Source: Rhodospirillales bacterium
GTDB taxonomy: Bacteria; Pseudomonadota; Alphaproteobacteria; Reyranellales; Reyranellaceae
DNA: 55,581 nucleotides
Direction: 5' to 3'
Assembly: GCA_009377525.1 (NCBI GenBank)
Contig: WHTW01000037.1
Span: 1-55,581, forward strand
Shown here: positions 8,479 to 19,004 of the stretch, one piece after another
Layout: every line of letters begins with the position of its first letter
How positions within the stretch are numbered: position 1 is the stretch's first letter
Made by a program: the position numbers and the translations under genes
Notes under the pieces: model-generated
The model's database searches: none
Seen by the model: the letters and a program-made list of their open reading frames with translations, nothing else
What the model was told of the DNA's origin: nothing

Positions 8479-9789
8479 TCACCCCGGCCCCGGCTTCGGC
8501 TCTTGACCAGCCGGCGGCAGCTCGGTGAACTCGACGGGACCGGCCAGCCTCATCGCCAGGGCGCCGTTGCCCTTGCCCTGGCTGAAGTTGAACGGGATGG
8601 CGTCGGGACTGCAGCGCTCGACGAAGAAGCGCAGCGCGTTGTCGACGCGATGGTCGGTGTCGACGTTGGTCAGGCCGGTCATCAGGTCGAAGCAGTATTC
8701 GCCCGACGCCAGCCAGTAGGGCTCCAGCACCAGGCTGCATTCGTACTGGCCGGGCTTGCCGGGCAGCGACACTTGGTTGAACACGCTGGTCGAGTAGAAG
8801 CCGATCGGCAGGTTGTGCTCATCGCGCAGCACCAGCTCCAGCGACATGCCGCGCAGCCCCGACGTCTCCAGCACCAAGCGCAGCCTGAGCGGCGTGCCGG
8901 GCTCGTAGCGGTCGGTCGGCATGCCGCCCGCGTCAACCAGCGTGGCGGAGATCAGCGACGTGGAATTCCCCTTGCCCCAGTTTCGGTTGTTCTTGATCTT
9001 GCGCAGCGAGGTCGCGTAGTGAGCCACCGCCTCCTCGATCGGCCCGTCGAAATAGACCCGGCCGGACTGGAAGACGATGGCGCGCTTGGTGAGCGCGGCG
9101 ACGGCCGCAAGGTTGTGGCTGACGAACAGCACCGTGCGCCCGGCATCGGCGACCTCCGACATGCGGCCGAGGCAGCGCGCCTGGAATTCGGCGTCGCCGA
9201 CCGCCAGCACCTCGTCGATCACCAGCACCTCGGATTCGAGGTGCGCGGCGACGGCGAAGGCGAGCCGGGCATACATGCCGACCGAATAGCGCTTCACCGG
9301 CGTGTCGATGAATCTCTCGACGCCGGAGAAGTCGACGATCTCGTCGAAGCGCCGGCGCACCTCGGCCCGGGTCATGCCCAGGATGGCGCCGTTCAGGAAC
9401 ACGTTCTCGCGGCCCGTCAGCTCGGGATGAAAGCCGGTGCCGATCTCGAGCAGGCTCGCCACCCGGCCCTTGATCGAGACCCGCCCCTCGGTCGGCTCGG
9501 TGATGCGCGACAGGATCTTGAGCAGCGTCGTCTTGCCCGCGCCGTTGTGGCCGATGATGCTGACCACCTCGCCGCGCCTGATCTCGAAGTCGACGTCGCG
9601 CAGTGCCCAGAACTCCTCGACGACGTCGCCCTCGACCATGGCGCGGCCCTGCAGCATGTCGGCGCCCTTGCGCAGCGCATTGCGAAAGCCGCGCGACAGC
9701 ACGTCAACGAACACCGAGCCTTCCTCGGCGCGATGGCCGATGATGAATTTCTTGCCGAGCTTCTCGGCGCGGATGGCGACGTCGGACAT
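8479..9789 (-). CDS. wzt: polysaccharide ABC exporter ATP-binding protein (Wzt type)
   Basis: 436 residues in two parts. The N-terminal ABC ATPase has Walker A GHNGAGKTT (about residues 80-88), a diverged signature YSVGMYARLA in place of LSGGQ, Walker B VLVIDEVLAVGD and the H-loop VLFVSHN. This YS(S/V)GM signature is characteristic of O-antigen/teichoic acid exporters. From about residue 260 a beta-rich C-terminal extension resembles the Wzt_C domain that recognises the capped non-reducing end of the glycan. With the adjacent permease it would export undecaprenyl-linked polysaccharide across the inner membrane. It starts one base after the permease stop. Confidence 0.92.
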   Translation of the reverse strand: MSDVAIRAEKLGKKFIIGHRAEEGSVFVDVLSRGFRNALRKGADMLQGRAMVEGDVVEEFWALRDVDFEIRRGEVVSIIGHNGAGKTTLLKILSRITEPTEGRVSIKGRVASLLEIGTGFHPELTGRENVFLNGAILGMTRAEVRRRFDEIVDFSGVERFIDTPVKRYSVGMYARLAFAVAAHLESEVLVIDEVLAVGDAEFQARCLGRMSEVADAGRTVLFVSHNLAAVAALTKRAIVFQSGRVYFDGPIEEAVAHYATSLRKIKNNRNWGKGNSTSLISATLVDAGGMPTDRYEPGTPLRLRLVLETSGLRGMSLELVLRDEHNLPIGFYSTSVFNQVSLPGKPGQYECSLVLEPYWLASGEYCFDLMTGLTNVDTDHRVDNALRFFVERCSPDAIPFNFSQGKGNGALAMRLAGPVEFTELPPAGQEPKPGPG

Positions 9790-9790
9790 G

Positions 9791-10633
9791 TCAGATCATG
9801 TCGGCGAAGGCGCGTTCGCTGCGGCGGAAGGCATGCGCGCCCCACACCAGCATGACGGCGATGACGACGAGGCTGACGACGAAGCCCGGCCAGTGGATCG
9901 GGCTGTCGCCGCCCAGGATGCACCAGCGGAAGCCGTCGATCACGCCGACCATGGGATTGATGCTGTAGAGCATCTGCCAGTGCTCGGGCACGACCTTGCT
10001 GGAGAAACCGACCGGCGAGACGTAGAGGCCGATCTGGGTCACGAACGGGATGATGAATCGGAAGTCGCGGTACTTGACGATCAGCGAGGCCGCCCAGATC
10101 GCCGGGCCGATCGCCGCCAGCAGCGCCAGGGCCACGAAGACCGGCAGCAGCAGGATCTGCCAGCCCGGCACCACGCCGTACCACAGCATGAGCCCGGCCA
10201 GGATCGCGAGGCTCACCAGGAAATCGATCAGCGCGACCATGACCGTCGACAGCGGCACGATCAGGCGCGGGAAGTAGACCTTGCTGATCAGGTTGGCGCT
10301 GCCGATCACACTCACCGAGGCCTCGGTCAGCACCGAGGCGAACATCGTCCAGGGCAGCAAGCCCGCGAACACCATGACCGCATAGGGTGCGCTACCCTCT
10401 GACGGCAGCTTGGCCAGCGAGCCGAACACCACGGTGAAGACCACCATGGTCATGAACGGCCGCACGAAGGCCCACACCACGCCGATCACGGTCTGCTTGT
10501 AGCGCACCGCCACGTCGCGCCAGGCCAGGATGAAAAAGAGCTCTCGGTAGCGCCAGAGATCGATCCAGTACTGGTGGTCGGCCCGGCCCGCTTCGAGGAT
10601 GAGGGGCCGGTTGTCCTGGTCGAAGGTGCTCAT
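9791..10633 (-). CDS. wzm: polysaccharide ABC exporter permease (Wzm type)
   Basis: A 280-residue ABC-2 family permease with about six membrane segments. The N-terminal cytoplasmic part contains the family motif LAWRDVAVRYKQTVIGVVWAF. Later motifs are FAGLLPWTMFASVL, YFPRLIVPLSTV and LYVSPVGFSSKVVPEHWQMLYSINPMVGVIDGFRW, the last being the ABC2 membrane signature region. It pairs with the Wzt ATPase one base downstream. It overlaps the upstream glycosyltransferase by four bases. Confidence 0.92.
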   Translation of the reverse strand: MSTFDQDNRPLILEAGRADHQYWIDLWRYRELFFILAWRDVAVRYKQTVIGVVWAFVRPFMTMVVFTVVFGSLAKLPSEGSAPYAVMVFAGLLPWTMFASVLTEASVSVIGSANLISKVYFPRLIVPLSTVMVALIDFLVSLAILAGLMLWYGVVPGWQILLLPVFVALALLAAIGPAIWAASLIVKYRDFRFIIPFVTQIGLYVSPVGFSSKVVPEHWQMLYSINPMVGVIDGFRWCILGGDSPIHWPGFVVSLVVIAVMLVWGAHAFRRSERAFADMI

Positions 10634-11733
10634 GCCGCGCCCCTCATACGACGCGGCTGGGCCATAAGGCGAGCAAGGAGTAGGCCCGCCGCCGCCGCGA
10701 AGTGAGACCGGCGATAGGGTTCGATCGCCGCCGGGTCGACCCGGTCCTGCCCCAGCAGCCGCATCACCGCCTCGACCAAGCCGGCCAGATCTGCCGGATC
10801 GACGAGCTCGCCCACCCGGGCATCGGGTACGGCATCGCCGCCGCCGCCGCCCGCCCCGCCGATCACCCTGAGCCCACAGGCGGCGGCTTCGAGGTAGACG
10901 ATGCCGAACCCCTCCTCTGCACTCGGCATGACGAAAAGGTCGGCCAGGCGATAGAGATCGGGCAGCTCCTCGTCCGGCACATAGCCCAGGAAGTGGACCG
11001 CAGTGTCGCCGGCAAGCTCGGCAGCGCGGGCCTCCAGTCGCGCCCGATCGTCGCCCTCGCCCGCCACGACGTGGACCAGCCCGGGAAAGCGCGCGCGCAG
11101 CGCCGGCAGCGCGGCGAACACCAACTCATGGCCCTTGTAACGCTCGCTGGCCGCCAGCCGGCCGACCGTCAGCAGGATCGGCCCGCGCCCGAGCTTCAGG
11201 CGCTCACGCAGCGCGGGCGACGCCGGCCCAGGGGCGAAGCGCTCGTCGACGGTGTTGGGCAGCACGCGCACCCGCTCGGGCGCGAGATCGACCCAGCCGA
11301 GCAGGCGCCGGCGCGTGCCGCGGCTGACGGTGGTCACCTGGTCGGCCGCCTCGATGGCCCGGCGCACGACGTCGCGGCGGTCGTTCCAGATGTCGGTGCC
11401 ATGCGCCTGCAGCCAGTAGCGCGCACCCAGCAGGCGGGCCAGCAGCACGGCGAGCGGCGCCATGAAGACGTGGCCGCAGAACACGACATCGACGGGACGA
11501 AAGCGCCAGACCGTCCACAGCGAGGCCAGGGAGAAGTGCAGCTTGCCGAAGATCGCCGGCCGCTGGCGCACGCCGGCGGGCAGCGCGACGCCCGACGCAT
11601 CGCCGAGCCGCGGCAAGACGAGGATCTTGGCGTCGGCCGAGGCCAGCGCGGTGAACAGGTCGCGGTTATAGCGCGCGATCCCGCCGCGCGCGCCGAAGGC
11701 GTCGCCGACCAGAGCCAGGATGCGGACTGTCAT
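10630..11733 (-). CDS. glycosyltransferase family 4 protein
   Basis: A 367-residue GT4 enzyme. ALVGDAFGARGGIARYNRDL is the N-terminal glycine-rich loop. RVRVLPNTVDERFAPG is the interdomain linker, ILLTVGRLAASERYKGHELVF begins the donor domain, and PSAEEGFGIVYLEAAACGLRVI contains the EGFGIV...E donor motif. It adds a sugar at the cytoplasmic face before export. It starts six bases after the asparagine-synthase-like gene and overlaps wzm by four bases. Confidence 0.88.
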   Translation of the reverse strand: MTVRILALVGDAFGARGGIARYNRDLFTALASADAKILVLPRLGDASGVALPAGVRQRPAIFGKLHFSLASLWTVWRFRPVDVVFCGHVFMAPLAVLLARLLGARYWLQAHGTDIWNDRRDVVRRAIEAADQVTTVSRGTRRRLLGWVDLAPERVRVLPNTVDERFAPGPASPALRERLKLGRGPILLTVGRLAASERYKGHELVFAALPALRARFPGLVHVVAGEGDDRARLEARAAELAGDTAVHFLGYVPDEELPDLYRLADLFVMPSAEEGFGIVYLEAAACGLRVIGGAGGGGGDAVPDARVGELVDPADLAGLVEAVMRLLGQDRVDPAAIEPYRRSHFAAAAGLLLARLMAQPRRMRGAA

Positions 11734-11739
11734 CTGATG

Positions 11740-13578
<1,839 letters not shown>

Positions 13579-13606
13579 GATCCTGCTCGCGAGGTCGCGG
13601 CGACTG

Positions 13607-14953
13607 TCAACGCGCACCGGTGCCGCGGAAAACCACGGCAAAGGTCCGCAACACGATCACGAGATCAAGCCATAGCGAGCAGTGCTTCAGGTAGTAGAGA
13701 TCGTATTCCAGCTTCGAGCGCATCTCGTCGGGCGCGTGGACATAGCCCTGGTTGATCTGGGCCCAGCCGGTCACGCCCGGCCGCACAATGCCACGCAGCG
13801 CAAAGTGCTCGATGTCGCGCACGTAGCCCTGCTCGAGCGACGCCGCCTCCGGCCGCGGGCCGACCCAGCTCATGTCGCCGCGCAGGATGTTGAAGAGCTG
13901 CGGCAGCTCGTCGAGCCGGCACTGGCGCAGGAAGCCGCCGACCCGGGTGACGCGCGGATCGACGGCGGCCGTGAAGCTCGGCCCGCCGGCACCATGGAAC
14001 ATGGTGCGGAACTTGATCATGCGGAATGCCTGGCCGCGCCGGCCGATGCGGGTCTGCACGAAGAACACCGGGCCGGAGCTGTCCAACCGCACGATCGCCG
14101 CCACGATCAACAGCCCGGGCAGCAGCACCGGCAGCAGCAGCACGGTGAGCCCGAGCTCGACGACGCGCCGCACGACGAGGTACTGGCGCGACGGCAGCAG
14201 GGCGCCGAACTCGTTGGGCGTCAGCCCGCCAAGCGGCGTGCGGCCGGTCAATGTCTCGACGATGTAGCGCCGGTCGAGCACCGGCACGCCCGCGATCGCG
14301 GCGTCCGCCAGGGCGGCGAGCCGTCCCTCGCCGAGATCGGCGCTGAGGTCGGCGACAATGGCGTCGACCCGCATGCCGCGGTTCTGCACCTCGTCGAAAT
14401 CGAGCCATCGGCAGGTCGCAAGGATCGGCATGTCGGCGATGGAGGAAAACGGCATCACTGCGTAGTTGCGGATCAGGTAGCGCGAACGAAGCTGCGCCAC
14501 GCCCGCCATCCACAGCAGGGTAAGGAGACCCGACCCGAAGAACTGGACGCGCGAATAATCGATGCGCAGCAGCAGCAGGATGGCGGCGATCAGGGCGTAG
14601 GTGAGGACGGCGACCGGCGCGACATAGCCGATGTTGCCCTGCAGGATGGCGCGCGGGAAGGCGTCGAGCTGGCGGCCGCAGTACCACACCACCGAGTATG
14701 CCGCCGCCGTGGCGATGATGGTGAACTCGGTGCCGCCCAGGTCGCCGGCGAACGGCTCGCCGGTGGCATAGATCGGAACCGGCAGCACGACGCAGAACAG
14801 GAAGCCGACGATGGCATCGATCCACGTCTCGACGAAGCGCTGCGGCGCCGACCGCATCGCCCGCGCGCCATTCAGCGGGCGTTCGACCGACGAGGCCGCC
14901 GGCCCGACCGGGATCGCTCTGCGCACGCCAACGCCCTCCCATGTCTTTGCCAC
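13607..14953 (-). CDS. undecaprenyl-phosphate sugar phosphotransferase (WbaP/WcaJ type)
   Basis: 448 residues. Four N-terminal hydrophobic segments (FVETWIDAIVGFLFCVVLPVP, an EFTIIATAAAYSVVW, VAVLTYALIAAILLLL, LLTLLWMAG) precede a soluble CoA-binding-like region. The C-terminal catalytic bacterial-sugar-transferase domain begins near VVELGLTVLLLPVLL, with GPVFFVQTRIGRRGQAFRMIKFRTM, RLDELPQLFNILRGDMSWVGPRPE and RPGVTGWAQ. These are the family's catalytic and phosphate-binding motifs. It transfers a sugar-1-phosphate to undecaprenyl phosphate and so starts repeat-unit assembly. It is probably the first gene of the minus-strand operon that continues to wzm/wzt; the 114-bp upstream gap is AT-rich. 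Confidence 0.92.
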   Translation of the reverse strand: MAKTWEGVGVRRAIPVGPAASSVERPLNGARAMRSAPQRFVETWIDAIVGFLFCVVLPVPIYATGEPFAGDLGGTEFTIIATAAAYSVVWYCGRQLDAFPRAILQGNIGYVAPVAVLTYALIAAILLLLRIDYSRVQFFGSGLLTLLWMAGVAQLRSRYLIRNYAVMPFSSIADMPILATCRWLDFDEVQNRGMRVDAIVADLSADLGEGRLAALADAAIAGVPVLDRRYIVETLTGRTPLGGLTPNEFGALLPSRQYLVVRRVVELGLTVLLLPVLLPGLLIVAAIVRLDSSGPVFFVQTRIGRRGQAFRMIKFRTMFHGAGGPSFTAAVDPRVTRVGGFLRQCRLDELPQLFNILRGDMSWVGPRPEAASLEQGYVRDIEHFALRGIVRPGVTGWAQINQGYVHAPDEMRSKLEYDLYYLKHCSLWLDLVIVLRTFAVVFRGTGAR

Positions 14954-15020
14954 GCCGACCTGCGAGGCGTTTGGCGGGCTAACGGCCCACGTCTCGCATC
15001 ACGCAATTACTGGTTCTACG

Positions 15021-15039
15021 AGTATGCCCCAAGCATACT
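15021..15039. promoter_or_regulatory. AGTATGC inverted repeat upstream of the glycan operon
   Basis: Perfect 7-bp arms AGTATGC (15021-15027) and GCATACT (15033-15039) are separated by 5 bp. They lie in a short AT-rich gap 68 bp upstream of the initiating sugar transferase start. The symmetry suits a dimeric regulator. On the minus strand a weak TTGGGG-N17-TAATTG pair overlaps it. It could be an operator for the polysaccharide operon or chance; there is only one copy. Confidence 0.3.
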
Positions 15040-15067
15040 GTTTGCACCCTTGATGAGTATAGTTGAA

Positions 15068-16579
15068 CTAGTCCCATGGCGTAAAGTCGCCTCGTGACCT
15101 TTCCCTGCGACCGAATGCCTGGGCCCAGCCCATCCCCAGAACGGCGCTGACGACGAAGCCGATAGCCGGCATCTGCAAGCTGAAGTCGACCATAGAATGG
15201 AGGATCGGTACCGTCGCCACGGCGAAGGCTGCGGCCGGCAAATAGCGATGCGCCCGCCGTCGGACGACTGCGCCGTACAACGAGATGCCGTACGGGATCA
15301 GAACGATTGCGAAGCCGACCAGCGCCATGGGAACGCCGACCTCCACCATGGTCTCGAGCGGCGTGGAATGGGCAAGGTCGTTGGCCACGGGCATGCTCAT
15401 CGGCTGCACAATGCCGTAGACGTCGGCGAAGCTGCCGAGGCCCCAGCCGAGCCAGGGCGACATCCGGATCGCCTGCAATGAGGCCAGCCAGATCTTGATG
15501 CGGTCGGCGCCGTCGCTGGCGTACAGCGCCTTGTTGACGATCGTGTTGCCGGCAATGGCCAGCACGATGACGGCGACGAGCGCGCTGACGACGATGAAGA
15601 TACGCACCAAATCGGGCCGCGCGCGCCAGCGACCGCGTAGCATGAGCGCGGCCAGGACGGCGGCGCTCGCGAAGGTCGCACCAAGGCCCGCGCGTGAGGC
15701 GGAGAACAGCAGGCCGCCGAGCAGCAGCAGGCAAGCGGCCAGCATGACCACCCGAAAGCCGGTCAGAGAAGAAGCGATGCTTTCCCGATCATCCTCGTCG
15801 TAGCCGTAGGGCATGTCGCCCTTGCGACGGCGGCCGGCGAACACGAGCGCCATCGCCGCGACCATGCCCATGCCGCAGTAGGAGCCAAACGAATTGCTGC
15901 TGACGAACGTGCCGGACATGACGCATCGCCCGGTCGCCGGGTCATAGGCATCGACCTTCTTCAGGTAGCTGCCGACGTAACAGGAGTGCACCGTGACCTG
16001 CATCAATATGGCGTAGGCCATGACCAGGATGGCGCCGGCGATGAAAAACAGCAGCAGCAAGCGTGCGCGATCACGGTCGCGACAGATCGCCCGTGCCGCC
16101 AGGAAGATCGCGCCGAAGGTCAGACACTTGAGGAGCGTGTTGCGCGACACGTCGACTGCAAGAGCGGGAACCGGCGCGTGGGCGCTGCCGAGCAGACGAG
16201 CGGCCGCCTCATAGAACCAGGCGCTGCCAGACGACGGCGCCAGGGTCGACATCTGGAACAATCCGAACAGGACGAACAGGGCGAAGCAGGCGACAAGGGC
16301 AATCAATGGTTTGCGCTCGGCCTCGCTCACCTCGAAGCCACGGCGCGCGCCGACGCCCGCAGCGGCGACGACCGCAAGCACGCCAACCATCCCGGCGATG
16401 GGCGCCCACGCCCAGTCGCGATTGGCGCCCATCGGCAGGGCGGCGAACGACACGACGGCGAAGAACAGCGCTGCCACCACCCAGTCGACCAGCCCGCGCA
16501 CGACCATCAGCGGCGACCGGCGCTGCGCGGCAGCCTCACCGTCGTCGAAGACTACTTCTTCCTCAGGCGCGTGAGCCAT
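15068..16579 (-). CDS. O-antigen ligase/polymerase family membrane protein
   Basis: 503 residues, about ten to twelve membrane segments. The first is VVAALFFAVVSFAALPMG. The region GTFVSSNSFGSYCGMGMVAAMALVF, the segment LLLGGLLFSASRAGLG, and the periplasmic loop ending SPWLGWGLGSFADVYGIVQP with HSTPLETMVEVGVP are the canonical Wzy_C/O-antigen ligase motifs (SxSRxG, GxGxGxF and H). This family joins O-antigen to lipid A core or polymerises glycans in the periplasm. It follows the 233-codon hypothetical gene with a 28-bp overlap, so the pair is transcribed together, and is separated by about 114 bp from the sugar transferase gene. Confidence 0.88.
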   Translation of the reverse strand: MAHAPEEEVVFDDGEAAAQRRSPLMVVRGLVDWVVAALFFAVVSFAALPMGANRDWAWAPIAGMVGVLAVVAAAGVGARRGFEVSEAERKPLIALVACFALFVLFGLFQMSTLAPSSGSAWFYEAAARLLGSAHAPVPALAVDVSRNTLLKCLTFGAIFLAARAICRDRDRARLLLLFFIAGAILVMAYAILMQVTVHSCYVGSYLKKVDAYDPATGRCVMSGTFVSSNSFGSYCGMGMVAAMALVFAGRRRKGDMPYGYDEDDRESIASSLTGFRVVMLAACLLLLGGLLFSASRAGLGATFASAAVLAALMLRGRWRARPDLVRIFIVVSALVAVIVLAIAGNTIVNKALYASDGADRIKIWLASLQAIRMSPWLGWGLGSFADVYGIVQPMSMPVANDLAHSTPLETMVEVGVPMALVGFAIVLIPYGISLYGAVVRRRAHRYLPAAAFAVATVPILHSMVDFSLQMPAIGFVVSAVLGMGWAQAFGRRERSRGDFTPWD

Positions 16580-17253
16580 TTCGTCAGCTCCTCTTGGGCG
16601 TTCGGCTCGTCGCGGACGAAGTAGCGGACGAAGAGCTCATCGATCGGCGAGCGGATGACCCGCGCGAACCACGACTTGTCCGAGCTCACCCGCCAGTTCA
16701 TCATCACGTAGGCGGCGATGCGCTCGCGCTCCTTTGGCGTGAAGAACTGCCAGTTGTCGAGGATGAGCTGCAGGCGCGCCGGCCACAGCGCCTCCATCAT
16801 CGGCGCGGTATCGATCGACATCATCAGCGCCGCAACGACCTTGGCCGAGGTGCCGTCGGTTGCCTGCCGGACCGCAGCCAGCCGCGCCCAGCCGACGCTG
16901 CGCGCCGGTGCGTTGGCCAGGCCGAAGTCGAGGTCGCCCAGCGCCTGTTTCATCCACTCGTTGCGTTGCTGCTTGGTCGCCGGCAGGTCGGGAACGACCG
17001 CGGCGCTGGCCAGCAATTCGGACCGCCCAAGCCTGCGGCCCGCCACCGGATCAGCCGCGACCGCACGGTCCAGTGCCGCGATTCCGGCCTGCACCTCGGC
17101 GAGCTGGAGCGCCTGGCCGGTGCGCAGTTCGAAAAGGACAGCATCGGCCTTCTGCGCCTGCCAAGCGCCATTGGCCACCGGCCAGGCCACGACAGCGAGG
17201 ATGGCCCCGCCGACGCCGAGAAGGCCGCGCAGCATCCAGGTCATTGAGTTCAA
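16552..17253 (-). CDS. hypothetical membrane-anchored protein, polysaccharide-linked
   Basis: 233 residues with an N-terminal membrane anchor (MLRGLLGVGGAILAVVAWPVANGAW) and a largely alpha-helical periplasmic part. That part has repeated short helices around LQLAEVQAGIAALDRAVAADPVAG and WARLAAVRQATDG that look TPR-like but do not fit the consensus well. I do not recognise the family. It overlaps the downstream O-antigen ligase gene by 28 bp, a layout in which such proteins may assist the polymerase/ligase. Start could be M1 or M4 (MTWMLRG). A membrane accessory role is inference. Confidence 0.65.
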   Translation of the reverse strand: MNSMTWMLRGLLGVGGAILAVVAWPVANGAWQAQKADAVLFELRTGQALQLAEVQAGIAALDRAVAADPVAGRRLGRSELLASAAVVPDLPATKQQRNEWMKQALGDLDFGLANAPARSVGWARLAAVRQATDGTSAKVVAALMMSIDTAPMMEALWPARLQLILDNWQFFTPKERERIAAYVMMNWRVSSDKSWFARVIRSPIDELFVRYFVRDEPNAQEELTKWLTRLRKK

Positions 17254-17355
17254 ACGGTCGGTCTTTCCTCGTTGATGCGCTCGCTTACACGGATGCTTTA
17301 TCGCATTCTACCTGAAATTATCTCCAAATGCGCGACAAAGACGTGCGCCGATGCA
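17254..17355 (-). promoter_or_regulatory. AT-rich intergenic gap, probable promoter region
   Basis: This 102-bp gap between two minus-strand genes is much richer in A/T than its surroundings, especially 17274-17335. On the minus strand it contains TAGAAT and GATAAA as possible -10 elements, without a convincing -35 partner. It probably drives the hypothetical/O-antigen ligase pair. No hairpin stands out. Confidence 0.3.
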
Positions 17356-18291
17356 TCAGGCCCCGGTGCCCGCCGCAGGCGCCGCGGCCGGCGGTACGGC
17401 TTCGGCGGCCGCTGGCTGAGGCTTGCCCAACGTGCGCACCTGCACGTCGACCGTGGCAGTCACCACGACGTCGGCGGCGCCCGTGAAGCTGCCCTTGATC
17501 GGCATCGCCTGATCGGGATCGCGGCCGACACCGACACGGATCAGTCGCTCGGTTCCGATGATGCCGTTGGTCGGGTCGAATTCCACCCAACCGGCGCCCG
17601 GCAGATAGACCTCTATCCAGGCATGCGGGTAAGCCGGGCAGTCGTCGGCGCCGTCGAGCGCGGGGTCGTAAAGATAGCCGGTGACGAACCGTGCCGCGAG
17701 GCCGAGCGCGCGGACGCCCTCCATCATCAGCAGAGCGTAGTCACGGCAGGTGCCGGTCCCGGTCTCCAGCGTCACCGCCGGCGGCTGAGTGCCGGGCTCG
17801 AAGCGCAAGGAGTACTTCAGGCCCTCCTGAATGCCCTTGCACATGCGCGTGAGCGCGGCGAATGTCTCCGCGCCGCCCTCGCCTTCGAGGAACTGCTTGG
17901 TCCAGCTGCTCACCATGGCGTTGGCGTCGGGATAGTGCCGCTCGACGTAACGCGCAAGATCGGGTGCCTCTTCTGCGAGGTAGCTGAAAGGCAGCATGCG
18001 CGCGTACTCCTCGATCGGCGGCAGCTCCAGCGGCAGCGCGAAATGCTCGAGGCGGATGGTACTGGTGAGTTCCAGCGACCGGGTCTCGTGTTCGAAGGAA
18101 GCGATGGCGATCGAGTTGCCGAACGGGTCGTGGATCCAGCGCACCGAAGCCGTCGGTTCGATCGCCAGTCCGGTGCGCAGCAAGCGCAGGTCGTGGCTGT
18201 CGCGCGGCCGGAACATCAGGCGGTACTCGCCCAACACCACCGGCGCCGAATAGTCGTATCGCGTGTGGTGGACGATCTCGAGCGTGCGCAT
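17356..18291 (-). CDS. transglutaminase-like protease family protein
   Basis: 311 residues. The N-terminal beta-rich domain (LEIVHHTRYDYSAPV, LMFRPRDSHDLRLL) is the standard Bact_transglu_N region. The core has GTCRDYALLMMEGVRALG with the catalytic Cys, YPHAWIEVYLPGAGW with the His, and EFDPTNG with the Asp, forming the papain-like triad. The tail is Ala/Pro-rich. Members are cytoplasmic proteins of unsettled role, often near alpha-E/circularly permuted ATP-grasp genes, which are not seen here. I set the start at MRTLEIVHHTRYDY; the longer open frame upstream is the shadow of the DUF2161 gene. Confidence 0.9.
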   Translation of the reverse strand: MRTLEIVHHTRYDYSAPVVLGEYRLMFRPRDSHDLRLLRTGLAIEPTASVRWIHDPFGNSIAIASFEHETRSLELTSTIRLEHFALPLELPPIEEYARMLPFSYLAEEAPDLARYVERHYPDANAMVSSWTKQFLEGEGGAETFAALTRMCKGIQEGLKYSLRFEPGTQPPAVTLETGTGTCRDYALLMMEGVRALGLAARFVTGYLYDPALDGADDCPAYPHAWIEVYLPGAGWVEFDPTNGIIGTERLIRVGVGRDPDQAMPIKGSFTGAADVVVTATVDVQVRTLGKPQPAAAEAVPPAAAPAAGTGA

Positions 18292-18356
18292 GGAGCAAGA
18301 TAATGAACCATGCCCCCGATGATTGCAGCACGCGCGGAGACCTCGCAAAATGCCGT

Positions 18357-19004
18357 CTAGGCCGCCGTATCGTACTCGCCGAGCCCACGCCTGCCGGCGG
18401 GTGTCAGGGTATAGACACCGCGCTCGACGCGCTCGAACCAGCCGTAGAAGTCGTCCCTCAGGATGCTCGCCGCGCGCGGCGCGTCGGCGGCGACACGCAC
18501 GGCCGCGAGTTTCATCGGTCCGTTGCTGGCGAGCAGCGCCGCGCAGCGCAGCGCCTCCTGGCGATAGGCCGTCATCAGCGGCGCGCGCATGGCACTGCCG
18601 CCGAGGTTGGGATCGCCGACGCGGCGGCGGTGCTCGCCGAGCAGCCGGCCCGCCTTGCGGTTGTTGGTCCGGGGCTTGTAGGGCAGCGGATCGAGCACGA
18701 CATCGGCCCGCTCGCGTGCCACCACCAGCAGTCCGAGCCCCAGGCGGCGGCAGAGCTTCTTCACGTTCTTCATTTGCTTGGGCCATTGGCCGACGGCCAG
18801 ATAGACGCGGTCGCTGATCGCCAGGCGATCGACGCCCTGCAGCACGAGCGACAGGCCGAACACGCGTTTCAGCTCGACGATCACCGGCGGCTCCTCGCCG
18901 CGCACGGCGACCACGTCGCAGCCGCGCACCTCGCCTTTAACGACGTATCCTTGTCCCTCGAGCAGCGCCTTTACCGGCGCGTAGAGATCGCTCTCCAGCG
19001 GCAT
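18357..19004 (-). CDS. DUF2161 family protein (PD-(D/E)XK-like)
   Basis: 215 residues. The N-terminal half has a nuclease-like core: YAPVKALLEGQGY, GCDVVAVRG and the strand VIVELKR, which fits the D-x(n)-E-x-K pattern of PD-(D/E)XK folds. The C-terminal half ends in a winged-helix-like segment (FYGWFERVERGVYTLTPAGRRGL). The match to DUF2161 is from memory of the family. Function is unknown; a DNA-acting role is inference. Its start lies 68 bp inside the end of the preceding response-regulator frame, an unusually long same-strand overlap. Confidence 0.7.
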   Translation of the reverse strand: MPLESDLYAPVKALLEGQGYVVKGEVRGCDVVAVRGEEPPVIVELKRVFGLSLVLQGVDRLAISDRVYLAVGQWPKQMKNVKKLCRRLGLGLLVVARERADVVLDPLPYKPRTNNRKAGRLLGEHRRRVGDPNLGGSAMRAPLMTAYRQEALRCAALLASNGPMKLAAVRVAADAPRAASILRDDFYGWFERVERGVYTLTPAGRRGLGEYDTAA

